From contig CANMTP010000005.1 of assembly GCA_947500845.1 (NCBI GenBank), forward strand, positions 62,001 through 126,000: a stretch of DNA of 64,000 nt, written 5' to 3'. Origin of the DNA: an uncultured Aquimarina sp. Its GTDB lineage: Bacteria; Bacteroidota; Bacteroidia; Flavobacteriales; Flavobacteriaceae. The position numbers and the translations under genes are program-made. The notes under the pieces were generated by a model. The model had not been told where the DNA came from. It did not search any database and saw only the letters and a program-made list of their open reading frames with translations. Below, piece by piece: positions 9,326 to 17,312 of this stretch. The first letter of the stretch is position 1. Each line of letters begins with the position of its first letter.

Positions 9326-9616
9326 TTAGTTTTTTGGGTTTTCATAAGGAATGGCTTTGGCTTGAAGTGCCTTTTTTTCTTTGCTGTCTATTGTGCACTT
9401 TCCTGCGAAGTAGCACATAATGCAACGTGCAGATAGGACTGTTCCAAATTGGGCGATTGCAAAAACAACTAATACAATAGACACCGGTACATTAGTTTTG
9501 AAAAAGTAAATCGTTCCAACAATAGCAAGAATTCCCACAGTGGTTCGAATAGTTCGGTCTTGCCAGCCAATGTTTCTATTGTAGGAATATGTAATTCCTT
9601 TAATAAATTTGTTCAT
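9326..9616 (-). CDS. DUF2892-like small membrane protein
   Basis: A 96-residue protein with the opening NRNIGWQDRTIRTTVGILAI and two hydrophobic helices separated by a short turn, the pattern of DUF2892 inner-membrane proteins. It has a cysteine pair near the end of the second helix (ARCIMCYFAGKCTID). It is the first gene of the four-gene operon that ends with the ECF sigma factor. The family's function is not established; the cysteines could be redox-active or metal-binding. Confidence 0.7.
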   Translation of the reverse strand: MNKFIKGITYSYNRNIGWQDRTIRTTVGILAIVGTIYFFKTNVPVSIVLVVFAIAQFGTVLSARCIMCYFAGKCTIDSKEKKALQAKAIPYENPKN

Positions 9617-9759
9617 ATAGTTTCATTTTATATCTCCTTTAAGAGGTATTTATTATGAAACAATGAAAGTTCTGATGTGTGACAAGTATGGTAGTTAATT
9701 TTTATATGCGTAATGAGATTACTATGAACAAAACGCCAAATATAGGAATCGGAACAAGG

Positions 9760-10028
9760 CAATTACGTCTAGATTAATCTGTCTGCTATTGCTTACAGGC
9801 TTAGCATATGTTTGAAATTTACCAGAAACATATCGCAAGGTCAGGCAGGAGTGCCAGGTTTCGTGTATTTTATCATTAAAACCTTTTCTAAGGCTTCAAA
9901 CAAGCAGTTTAGAACATAGTTATATATTTAGGATACTACAATATTGCAAATAAACGAAGGGTGTTAGATCATCGATTTCCTACCTAATCTTACCCTTTTT
10001 AGAGGCTTGTGTAACGGTTACTATGATT
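9760..10028 (-). repeat. Array spacer repeat, type A copy 3 (subtype A2, partial)
   Basis: About 270 bases matching the gene-proximal half of the type A repeat: GCTTAGCATATGTTTGA, GTCAGGCAGGAGTGCCAGG, then AGATCATCGATT and the end GTAACGGTTAC. The other half is replaced by about 140 unique bases (9617-9760) after the start of the sigma operon. The AGATCATCGATT block groups it with the copies at 16824 and 19618. Confidence 0.7.
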
Positions 10029-10042
10029 AACTGTAGTTTTTT

Positions 10043-10588
10043 TTATTCACAATCTGATTGAGTTTTTTTATTTTTCCATTGAATCCAATATTCCTGTAAC
10101 CCTTCTTGTGTTTTTTTAATTTCACTAATATCTAAATTATGCCCTTCCATAGTTACTGATTCAAGTTCTTTTTTTCGTCTGTTTAGTGCTGGTGTATGAT
10201 TCCAACCTCCAACGTGATCAAAGGATGTATACCCATCACATTTTGACTCAACAGAAGAGAACGGTATAAAAAGGTAATAAATTACTTTTCCACTTCCCAT
10301 CCCTTTCGTTGTCATTTTAATCGAGGAAAAATCTACTTTTTTATATTTATTGTCGTGATAAAGCTCTTTTAATTTATTTCCTACAGCTTGACTCATTTTA
10401 TTTGAAAATTGATGAGCAATATCATTACCATTTATAAATTCGGCACCTGTGTATGTACCGCTACAACCGTTTTCGGTGCATTCTATTTCATTTTCTTTTT
10501 GAGTTTGTATCTCAATAGATTTCTTTTTTTGCTTATAGCAATTTATACAAAATAGACCAATTAAATACATATAAATAAGTGATTTCAT
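10043..10588 (-). CDS. Putative lipoprotein of unknown function
   Basis: A 181-residue protein with a short hydrophobic N terminus (MKSLIYMYLIGLFCINCYKQ) containing cysteines at 14 and 17; Cys17 could be a lipidation site though the box is imperfect. The mature part has Cys37 and Cys43 in ECTENGCSGTY and a conserved-looking GGWNHTPALNRRKKEL segment. No family recognised. It is a single-gene unit between a partial type A repeat and a short attC-like junction. Confidence 0.5.
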   Translation of the reverse strand: MKSLIYMYLIGLFCINCYKQKKKSIEIQTQKENEIECTENGCSGTYTGAEFINGNDIAHQFSNKMSQAVGNKLKELYHDNKYKKVDFSSIKMTTKGMGSGKVIYYLFIPFSSVESKCDGYTSFDHVGGWNHTPALNRRKKELESVTMEGHNLDISEIKKTQEGLQEYWIQWKNKKTQSDCE

Positions 10589-10599
10589 ATTTTGAGTTG

Positions 10600-10660
10600 C
10601 TACAGTTAACGTCTAATTTGAAATATGTTTTAATGCATTTTTAGCATTGTTATACCCCAG
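10600..10660 (-). other. attC-like short junction
   Basis: Reading with the genes (minus strand), the spacer begins GGTATAACAATGC and ends near ACGTTAAC. Between them are the arms AATGC (10632-10636) and GCATT (10644-10648). This matches the general plan of integron attC sites: a ...TAACAA-type 5' end, an imperfect inverted repeat and an ACGTTA-type 3' end. It separates the lipoprotein gene from the SCO gene. Similarity was judged by eye only. Confidence 0.45.
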
Positions 10661-10670
10661 TAGTAGACAC

Positions 10671-11330
10671 TTATTTTTTCTCAATATCAGTCGTTAAAGT
10701 CCTAATATCATTTATAATTCGAAAAATTTCATCCTTATCCGTGCCATCATAAATTCCTCGTATCTGTTTTTTCTTATCCACTAATATAAAGTTGGGAGTA
10801 TGAATAAAGTCTTGTAGCCCGCCATCACCTTTTTCTACAACTGCAAAATAACTTTTTCTCGCTAATTCATAAATATGCTTTTTATTTCCAGTTGTAATAT
10901 TCCATTTAGTATCTATTACTCCCTTGTCGGTGGCATACTTTCTTAACACAGCAATACTATCAATATCAGGTGTGACTGACAATGATAAAAACATAATGTT
11001 ATCATTATCTAAGAATATTTTCTGAAGTTCACCCATATTAGTAGTCATTATAGGGCAAATACTTGGACAACGAGTGAAAAAGAAATCGACTATATAAATT
11101 TTATTATGATAATCTTTTTGAGTTACAATTTTTCCGTTTTGATTTATCAATTCAAAATCTAATACAGTATGGTTTTTACTTGTTTTTTGTAAGCTTATAT
11201 CTACTAATTTTGGATTAAAATCTGAAGGATTATAAACTGGCAATTCATTTTTCGTTGTTCTATGACAAGATATTGAGTAACAAATAACGAAGACAATGAG
11301 AATACTACTATAGGGTTTACCTAAGCTCAT
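10671..11330 (-). CDS. SCO1/SenC-family copper-binding/thioredoxin-like lipoprotein
   Basis: A 219-residue protein with a lipoprotein-type N terminus (ICYSISC, Cys22) and a thioredoxin-like SCO domain. The copper/redox motif FFFTRCPSICPIM carries Cys88 and Cys92, and the distal histidine lies in DFIHTPNF. SCO proteins deliver copper to the CuA centre of cytochrome oxidase or keep its thiols reduced at the outer face of the inner membrane. It follows the TPR protein gene by one base, so the two form an operon. Finding it in the accessory array instead of beside oxidase genes is unusual. Confidence 0.85.
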   Translation of the reverse strand: MSLGKPYSSILIVFVICYSISCHRTTKNELPVYNPSDFNPKLVDISLQKTSKNHTVLDFELINQNGKIVTQKDYHNKIYIVDFFFTRCPSICPIMTTNMGELQKIFLDNDNIMFLSLSVTPDIDSIAVLRKYATDKGVIDTKWNITTGNKKHIYELARKSYFAVVEKGDGGLQDFIHTPNFILVDKKKQIRGIYDGTDKDEIFRIINDIRTLTTDIEKK

Positions 11331-11331
11331 A

Positions 11332-13014
11332 TTAAATGGTATTCTGTTCTAGAAATGCTTTGGCCACTTTGATTTCTTTTCTATCGCTGTCTATTTTCTC
11401 AGTTAGTTTTAGCAGTGCTTCAAAATAAATAGCTGATTTTTTCATATTACCAGATTGTTTTGCTGCAATGGCAGCTCCGTAGAGACCGTTGAATCTGTTT
11501 GGACGTCTTACGAGGTTTAGCTCATAGGCTGCTAATGCTTCCTGCGGTTTATTTAAGGCTAAAAGCATATCTGCCAAAAGTTCATCTGCTGGTAAAATTT
11601 CACCTGGAGTTACAGGATGTTTGGAGGTTAAACTTTCCATTTCAGCTGCGGTATTCATTAAAGTGATGGCTTCTTCGTTATTCCCTTTTTTTAATTGAAT
11701 CCATGCTTCTATTGTTTTAATTTGGATAGCTACCTGATTGGCTTTATAGGTGTCGTCTACTATGACCAGCTCTTTCTCAAAAGAACGTAGGAAATTAAGG
11801 TCTTTATGTACAAATTCTAGATTATTTGTATGAATGTTGCCCAATGCTCTTGCAAAATGTAGTAATGATTTTTGCCAAGGGAATTTCTGCCACTCTAATC
11901 CTGCAATTCGAGGTAACTCTAAAGTTCCTGCCTCTTCCCAATTTTTGTTTTCCACGGCTATACGTGCAGGAATAGCTGCTGCAGTGTAAGCAATTTTAAA
12001 GTTAGGCGGAAAGATTTCTTTAAAAGATTTAAGGTACTCGTATTGTTGATAAGCGAGTTTATTATTTCCTGTTTGCAGATAGGCATAAACTAAATATCCC
12101 ATGGCGTGTACTTCTTCGTCCCAATGTGCTCCAGGTGAAACGCTTTCTGCATAACAAATTGCTGATTCAGCAGAATTAAGATTAGTGCCAATTGATTCGT
12201 CCCAAAGTCCCAAACGTGTAAATATATGTGACGGCATATGTAGGGCGTGTGCAGAATTTGGAGCAATATCTGCATAGCGTCTAGCTGTATTCAGTCCCAG
12301 CTTGGCTAATTCTGGATAATCGTAGGAATGAATGATATAGTGTGCAATGCCCGGATGATTCGGTTCTTTTCTGAACAAATCCTCTAAAATTTGTCCAGCC
12401 TCACGTTGTTTTGAATAGGTTTTGTCTGAGGCTACTGCTGATGCTCGAAGGGCCAAAGCATAGAATACGGCTACTTCGGTATCCTCGCTATTTTCTTCAT
12501 ACATGTCTTTCATTTTTTGGGCATAAGCAAGCTTTCGACTTTGGTCATCAGCTGATTCCCAGTTCTTATAGAAAGCACCTATGGCGTCTAAATATTGTTT
12601 CGATTTTTTTGATTTGGGCAGTTTTTCAGCTACTGCAATAAGTTTTACTCCTTTTTCTAAAACGGATTTCTCAGGTGGTGCCCATAACCCGTGATAAATA
12701 CTCATTGCTACACCCCAATATGCCATGGCACATTCAGGGTCTTTATCTATTACTTTTGCAAATGCTTTTTCAGCTTCAATATATTCAAAGGAATGAAGCA
12801 AAGAAATAGCAAGGTTGAATGTTTCTCTTGTTTCATAACTACAGGATTCTGAAAAGTTGACATCTCCAAACTCACCATTACCACACAATTGGAGTTCACC
12901 TCTCAGTAGATTTAATGATGATAAATCTGCATTTGGCTTGTTGTTTTTACATGAAGAAATTAAAAAAATGACAATAGCCCCTAGACTTAGCAAAGTACTT
13001 ATAGAATATTTCAT
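11332..13014 (-). CDS. TPR-repeat lipoprotein paired with SCO
   Basis: A 560-residue lipoprotein (lipobox FLISSC, about Cys22) composed largely of tetratricopeptide repeats (for example EYIEAEKAFAKVIDKDPECA near the start and NKPQEALAAYELNLVRRPNR near the end). Conserved histidine-rich stretches lie in the middle (GIAHYIIHSYDYPE and ALHMPSHIFTRLG). TPR proteins scaffold protein partners. The histidine motifs and the one-base spacing to SCO suggest, as inference only, a role in copper handling. Likely anchored in the inner or outer membrane and facing the periplasm. Confidence 0.75.
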   Translation of the reverse strand: MKYSISTLLSLGAIVIFLISSCKNNKPNADLSSLNLLRGELQLCGNGEFGDVNFSESCSYETRETFNLAISLLHSFEYIEAEKAFAKVIDKDPECAMAYWGVAMSIYHGLWAPPEKSVLEKGVKLIAVAEKLPKSKKSKQYLDAIGAFYKNWESADDQSRKLAYAQKMKDMYEENSEDTEVAVFYALALRASAVASDKTYSKQREAGQILEDLFRKEPNHPGIAHYIIHSYDYPELAKLGLNTARRYADIAPNSAHALHMPSHIFTRLGLWDESIGTNLNSAESAICYAESVSPGAHWDEEVHAMGYLVYAYLQTGNNKLAYQQYEYLKSFKEIFPPNFKIAYTAAAIPARIAVENKNWEEAGTLELPRIAGLEWQKFPWQKSLLHFARALGNIHTNNLEFVHKDLNFLRSFEKELVIVDDTYKANQVAIQIKTIEAWIQLKKGNNEEAITLMNTAAEMESLTSKHPVTPGEILPADELLADMLLALNKPQEALAAYELNLVRRPNRFNGLYGAAIAAKQSGNMKKSAIYFEALLKLTEKIDSDRKEIKVAKAFLEQNTI

Positions 13015-13059
13015 TCTACAAGGTACTGAATTAATTTTTAAGGGTTTGTGCTATGTTTG

Positions 13060-13312
13060 CTAACCTTAAATATATGAATTCGAGCAAGGTAAACACACCT
13101 GAACCATTTGATTTATCCCTGCTTACCTTCGGACGGCAGGCAGGTGTGCATTTTTATTTCTTGCCTGCCTGCCATCCGAAGGTAGGCAGGTTTAATTTAT
13201 AAAAGCTTGTACTCAGCTTGACAGGGTATCTAGCGCCACAGCAAAAAGGAAATAAACTTTCGATCTAGCACTAAACTTTTGCTCTGATTTCATAGCCATT
13301 GTTGCCAGTAGT
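13060..13312 (-). repeat. Array spacer repeat, type B copy 1, with large inverted repeat
   Basis: About 250 bases shared with the spacer at 16041: AATATATGAATTCGAGCAAG, CACACCTGAACCA, TTTATAAAAGCTTGTACTC, TATCTAGCGCCA. This copy holds an inverted repeat with 27-base arms at 13118-13144 and 13164-13190 (25 of 27 paired), rich in GGCAGG/CCTGCC. The ends are GCTAAC and GTTGCCAG, like those of the other junctions. A cruciform or RNA hairpin here would be very stable. Confidence 0.8.
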
Positions 13313-13322
13313 TTTATAATTT

Positions 13323-13883
13323 TTAAATATTACTTTTTTTAAATATAATATCGATATCCAGCATAATCCATTCACTTGTCCTAAAATCATAATATTCTTT
13401 GGAGATAGACATTTCTAAATGGTTACTATCAATTACATTTAGATCACTTATAAGGGTTACATTTTTATTATTTTCAATATTATCTATATAGGATTCTTCA
13501 ACATAACTTTTGTTTTCGAGTGAAAAGGAATTATTTTCATATTGATATTTAGTTCCAAAACCATAATCTAAGAATTCAACACTGCCTTCAGGACTACTAG
13601 GATATTGAAAAGTTATCCATGTTTTTGGAAAGAAGAATGAGATTATACTTGATTTAATTTCTAAATCATGAAGTCCAAAAGAATTTATTTCATTTGTAAG
13701 TTCCTTAGAAGAAATATAGTCATTATTTAAGTCAACGGCGACGTTTGATTTAAATGATATAATTTCATAATTTCCTGTATATTTTTCATACTCCTTATTT
13801 AAAGAGTCATCACTATTACAATTAATTAGTGTTAAACTAAGTAGAATTATCAAATGAGTTTTAAATAGGTTTCTTTTTATCAT
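13323..13883 (-). CDS. Putative lipoprotein of unknown function
   Basis: A 186-residue protein with a clear lipoprotein signal (LLSLTLINC, Cys23, followed by NSDD). The mature sequence is Asn/Ser/Glu-rich and probably beta-rich (GNYEIISFKSNVAVDLNNDY; HLEMSISKEYYDFR), like the small lipocalin-type or DUF lipoproteins common in Bacteroidota, without a firm family match. It is a single-gene unit bounded by a type B repeat and a type A repeat. Confidence 0.55.
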   Translation of the reverse strand: MIKRNLFKTHLIILLSLTLINCNSDDSLNKEYEKYTGNYEIISFKSNVAVDLNNDYISSKELTNEINSFGLHDLEIKSSIISFFFPKTWITFQYPSSPEGSVEFLDYGFGTKYQYENNSFSLENKSYVEESYIDNIENNKNVTLISDLNVIDSNHLEMSISKEYYDFRTSEWIMLDIDIIFKKSNI

Positions 13884-13902
13884 TTTTTTGTTTTTAAATT
13901 AC

Positions 13903-14350
13903 TGGCAACAATTGTATATGTGTAAAAGTAAATACATTTTAAGTTTAGCAATGGTTATTATTTCCATTATAAAAATACTTAAAAATATTTGGATCTCTAT
14001 GTCATTGCTCCTATAACACATCTAAATAAATGACCCCAGGGTGCGTATGCATATTTGTGTTGATTGCGCTTTAGAGATCGGGTAAACGAGTGTATGTATT
14101 TATCTGCCATTGCTTACCAGCCGGAAAAATTAAAATTTACTGGGAATACTGTTCAAACTCAGACTGGGGTGCTATTTGCAAACTAATTTTATGATTAAAT
14201 CAATTTTAAGACCTGTAATAAGACGTTTAGAACAACTTTATACCCATACAATATTACAATATCACCAACACAAATCATCGCTTACATTGAAGATGTAGAA
14301 TCGGATTATTACTCTTTAAGGACTTATGTAACAGTTATCGTTGTTGGCAT
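13903..14350 (-). repeat. Array spacer repeat, type A copy 4 (subtype A1)
   Basis: Starts GGCAACAATTG just upstream of the lipoprotein gene and ends GTTATCGTTGTTGGCA just past the next gene's stop, so the two ends are near inverted copies. The centre (TCTAAATAAATGACCCCAGG through CTCAGACTGG) is almost base-for-base identical to the copy at 21583, which implies recent duplication or conversion between units nearly 8 kb apart. Confidence 0.85.
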
Positions 14351-14359
14351 TAGTGTTTT

Positions 14360-15364
14360 TTATTTTTGTTCGAACGAAATCACATAAAATAATTCGTTCA
14401 GATTAATTGCTATTTCGTTTTTCGCTTTCCATTTTTCAAATCCGTCAAAATCAAATTCATGATTTTCGGGAACAATCATTACCATCGAAAACTCTTTCAT
14501 TATAAACTCGTCTAGAAATCCAGAGTCAATCAAGGAATTTAGTTGACTAAGATAATTTTGAGTGTATTCTGATTTTTTGAAATCATATTTTTTTTCAAAT
14601 GCTATTAATTCGTCAAAAGAAGCTAACTGTAATTCAAGATAATGTCCTGGAAACCCAGATGCCCTTTCTTTTTCAGGGATATTGTCCATTACCCATTCTA
14701 ATTTTTTTAAGGCACTACTCATTACGGAACCTAACATAATCGAATCTCTAAAAGCAGTTTTTCCATAATAAATGCTTGCTTTGGAGTGAAGTCTTTTCTG
14801 TTCCGTCAATTGAGAAGGATCAAAAGTTTCAAGAGTTGATTGCTCCAAGTTTGAAATTTGGGTAGAGTCTTTTTCTTCTGTGGTCAATCGTAATTTGAAA
14901 AACCAAGTTCCACATTCGTAAACTGATAAATTTGAATTTTCTCGATTTTTAGATTTAAAATCCGCTTTAAATCCGTTGCAGTCGTATTTTTTTCCACTGA
15001 ATTTAACAGGATATTGAGTCGCTCCTAATTCATTGTAGTTTAAATTTGCTACCGATTGCATTGAGGTCAGATATTCAGTTCTCAATCGGTTTTCGGTTCC
15101 ATCTCCGGCAGGATAGATGTAGATGTTTAATTTCCCTTTCGGTTCGCTATTTTTCTCGTAGGTCGCTCCAATATTTTTCTTTTTCTTGTCGAAAGCATAG
15201 ACTTCAGTCAATTCAAATCCGTTCTCTAAAGTTTTTGGAAATTCTGTTTTTGAAAATTTATGTTCATAAACATCTTTAAATTGTATTTTCTTGGGTTTTG
15301 TAAATTCTTGTGCTTGACAATTCAATCCGATTAAGATTACGATAGCTATAATTATCCTTTTCAT
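14360..15364 (-). CDS. Exported protein of unknown function
   Basis: A secreted or lipid-anchored protein of about 334 residues. I place the start at the ATG at 15364 (MKRIIIAIVILIGLNCQAQ); upstream in-frame ATGs at 15382 and 15391 fall in or at the junction sequence itself. The hydrophobic signal ends in NCQAQ, so cleavage after QAQ or lipidation at the Cys are both possible. No known domain. The mature part is lysine-rich and mixed alpha/beta, with a C-terminal helical half. Single-gene unit of the array. Confidence 0.55.
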   Translation of the reverse strand: MKRIIIAIVILIGLNCQAQEFTKPKKIQFKDVYEHKFSKTEFPKTLENGFELTEVYAFDKKKKNIGATYEKNSEPKGKLNIYIYPAGDGTENRLRTEYLTSMQSVANLNYNELGATQYPVKFSGKKYDCNGFKADFKSKNRENSNLSVYECGTWFFKLRLTTEEKDSTQISNLEQSTLETFDPSQLTEQKRLHSKASIYYGKTAFRDSIMLGSVMSSALKKLEWVMDNIPEKERASGFPGHYLELQLASFDELIAFEKKYDFKKSEYTQNYLSQLNSLIDSGFLDEFIMKEFSMVMIVPENHEFDFDGFEKWKAKNEIAINLNELFYVISFEQK

Positions 15365-15380
15365 CATTATTTTTTTCAAC

Positions 15381-15457
15381 ATTACTGGCAACGTTTATTT
15401 GTATTGTAAGTACCCCTAAACTAGTTATTAGTCATAGGACACGTTGTTGCCAGCAAT
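15381..15457 (-). other. attC-like short junction, 77 bases
   Basis: The two ends are inverted copies: TTACTGGCAACG at 15383-15393 and CGTTGTTGCCAGCAA at 15442-15456. In gene orientation the site begins TTGCTGGCAACAACG and ends CGTTGCCAGTAA, directly abutting the stop of one gene and the start of the next. The same end sequences bound the long type A repeat at 13903, so the boundary is conserved whether the spacer is 77 or 450 bases. No integrase gene is in the window. Confidence 0.5.
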
Positions 15458-15459
15458 TT

Positions 15460-16017
15460 TTATTTTCGTGTTTCGTTCAATTTTGATAAGTACCATTTTT
15501 TTGTAGAATAACGACCTTCGTTTTCCAATTCAGGTATATTGTCAGATTCTATAAATTTATATTTCAGAACGCTATATTTATAATTATCATCTTGATATGC
15601 TATTTCAATAATTGAATCGTTGAGAACTTTTCCTTTATACCACCAAACCATTGTTTTTATTAGTCTTTTAGTTTCTCCGTAATTCTCGATAATAATTGAG
15701 TCATTTTTAATTTTCCACCAATCTAGTTCGGCTTTGATTGATTTTTTATTTTTAATTAAATTTTGTAATTCAGCATAGTTCATAGAAACACTGTAGCCTT
15801 TAACATTAAAGACAAGAATGTTTGTCGAGTAATCAATATTTTCCGAATCACGTACTTGAGCATAAAATCCATCAGTTCTGAATTTTATATCAGAATTTTG
15901 ATAAAGAGGCTCTTTATAAGTATTATATAGATTCTTTTGTATATACCAAGGACCTGTTCCGCAACCATAAAGTGCTAAAGTAAGAAAAAAGAGTATTTTT
16001 CGAATTGGTTTATTCAT
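15460..16017 (-). CDS. Putative lipoprotein of unknown function
   Basis: About 185 residues from the ATG at 16017 (MNKPIRKILFFLTLALYGCG), which gives a good lipoprotein signal with the lipidated Cys in LALYGC. An in-frame ATG seven codons upstream lies next to the junction and is less likely. The mature region has the tryptophan-rich segments AELDWWKIKND and MVWWYKG and looks beta-rich. Family not recognised. Flanked by a short junction and a type B repeat. Confidence 0.5.
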   Translation of the reverse strand: MNKPIRKILFFLTLALYGCGTGPWYIQKNLYNTYKEPLYQNSDIKFRTDGFYAQVRDSENIDYSTNILVFNVKGYSVSMNYAELQNLIKNKKSIKAELDWWKIKNDSIIIENYGETKRLIKTMVWWYKGKVLNDSIIEIAYQDDNYKYSVLKYKFIESDNIPELENEGRYSTKKWYLSKLNETRK

Positions 16018-16040
16018 TTTGCATTTCGGTTTGCCCAAAT

Positions 16041-16225
16041 TACTGGCAATATTAAATATATGAATCGGAGCAAGACAAACACACCTGAACCAATTGATCT
16101 ATCCCTGCCTACCTGCGGACGGCAGGTTTAATTTATAAAAGCTTGTACTCAGCTTGACTGGGTATCTAGCGCCATTGCAAAAAGGAAATTATCTTCTGAT
16201 CTAGCCTTAAACTTTGCTTTGATTT
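16041..16225 (-). repeat. Array spacer repeat, type B copy 2
   Basis: About 185 bases matching the spacer at 13060: AATATATGAATCGGAGCAAG, CACACCTGAACCA, TTTATAAAAGCTTGTACTC, TATCTAGCGCCATTGC. The large inverted repeat is reduced to a single short arm pair around 16108-16128 (CTGCCTACC and GGACGGCAGG). Left end TACTGGCAATA, right end TATATGATATTAGG. Confidence 0.75.
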
Positions 16226-16236
16226 TATATATGATA

Positions 16237-16803
16237 TTAGGATTTGTTTTTATAATCTTTAATTATTGAATCATCCCATATTTGTACCTCGATATATCGA
16301 TCATACTTCATTTTTTCTTCAGATTCCCATAGCTGTTTTGAAGGTAAACCATATTCATTTATCAAGTTATCCAATTCATTTAATAAAAAAACCTTTCCAT
16401 TACATTCTTTTCGATAAGTATTAAGTTTAGGTTCATCATAAAATTGAAAAGAAATCATACTATCGGGATATGTAAAGCTGATGTGTTCAGTATGAAAGTC
16501 AGACAAAGGTATTTTTATAAAACTTGGGTTAACATACCAAGATTTAGCCCATTCACATTCTCCTAATGTGAAGTAAAAAGGGTCATTTCGATTAGGTTTT
16601 CCTCCCTTTAAAGTAAACTGTTCCTTAATTCGCTTTTCCAAAGCAAATCTTAATTCGATGTAATTATTGGGTCTTTTACTATTCCATCCCTCAGATATTT
16701 GGTTTTGGATTTTTATAGCATTGTCAAATCCAAGTTCAGTAATATTCTGGAATGGTCCTTTTTCAAGTTCATAGTAGTGATACAGAAATCTCGGGATTGT
16801 CAT
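16237..16803 (-). CDS. Cytoplasmic protein of unknown function
   Basis: A 188-residue protein without signal peptide or membrane segment, which sets it apart from most neighbours. It opens MTIPRFLYHYYELEKGPFQN, an arrangement seen in phage- or toxin-associated DUF proteins, and contains the aromatic-rich ECEWAKSWYVNPSF. No catalytic motif is evident. Single-gene unit between a type B and a type A repeat. Confidence 0.5.
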   Translation of the reverse strand: MTIPRFLYHYYELEKGPFQNITELGFDNAIKIQNQISEGWNSKRPNNYIELRFALEKRIKEQFTLKGGKPNRNDPFYFTLGECEWAKSWYVNPSFIKIPLSDFHTEHISFTYPDSMISFQFYDEPKLNTYRKECNGKVFLLNELDNLINEYGLPSKQLWESEEKMKYDRYIEVQIWDDSIIKDYKNKS

Positions 16804-16823
16804 TTATTTTAATATTTATAAAT

Positions 16824-17306
16824 CCTAACAATTGTATATGTGTAAAAGTAAACATATTTTAAATACAGCAATTGCTATAATTTCCATTATAAAAATACTT
16901 AAAACATTTGTATCTCTCTTTCATCGCTCCTATAATACATCTAAAAATTGGTAAGCCAGATTGAGAATTTCTATATCTAAATAAATGACCCCACGGTGCG
17001 CAGGCATATTTGTGTTGATTGCGCTTTAGAGATCGGGCAAACGAGTGTATCTATTTATCTGCTATTGCTTACCCGCTGGGAAAAATTTTAAAATTTACTG
17101 GGAATACTATGCAAAGTCAAACAGGAGTGTTACTTTCATGTATTTTATCATTGAAATCCTTTTTAAGGCATCAAATAAGTCATTTAAAACATAGTTACTT
17201 ACTCAAGATAATATAATATTGCTCACAAAAGTAGGGCTTAGATCATCGATTTTTTAAGCAATATTATTCTTTTAAGGGCATGTGCAACGGTTACCGGTGT
17301 TACCTG
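16824..17306 (-). repeat. Array spacer repeat, type A copy 5 (subtype A2)
   Basis: About 480 bases. Begins CCTAACAATTGTATATGTGTAAAAG, contains GCGCTTTAGAGATCGGGCA, then TTACTTTCATGTATTTTATC and AGATCATCGATTTTTTAAGC, and ends AACGGTTACCGGTGTTACC. The second half pairs it with copies 3 and 6. An open frame of 65 codons on the plus strand inside it recurs in copy 7 but has no start context or conservation suggesting translation. Confidence 0.85.
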
Positions 17307-17312
17307 CTGGCT

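Noticed and set aside
17019..17216. Open frames on the plus strand inside the type A repeats (also 21650-21844)
   Set aside because: They recur because the repeat recurs; copies are interrupted in other repeats and there is no start context or family similarity.
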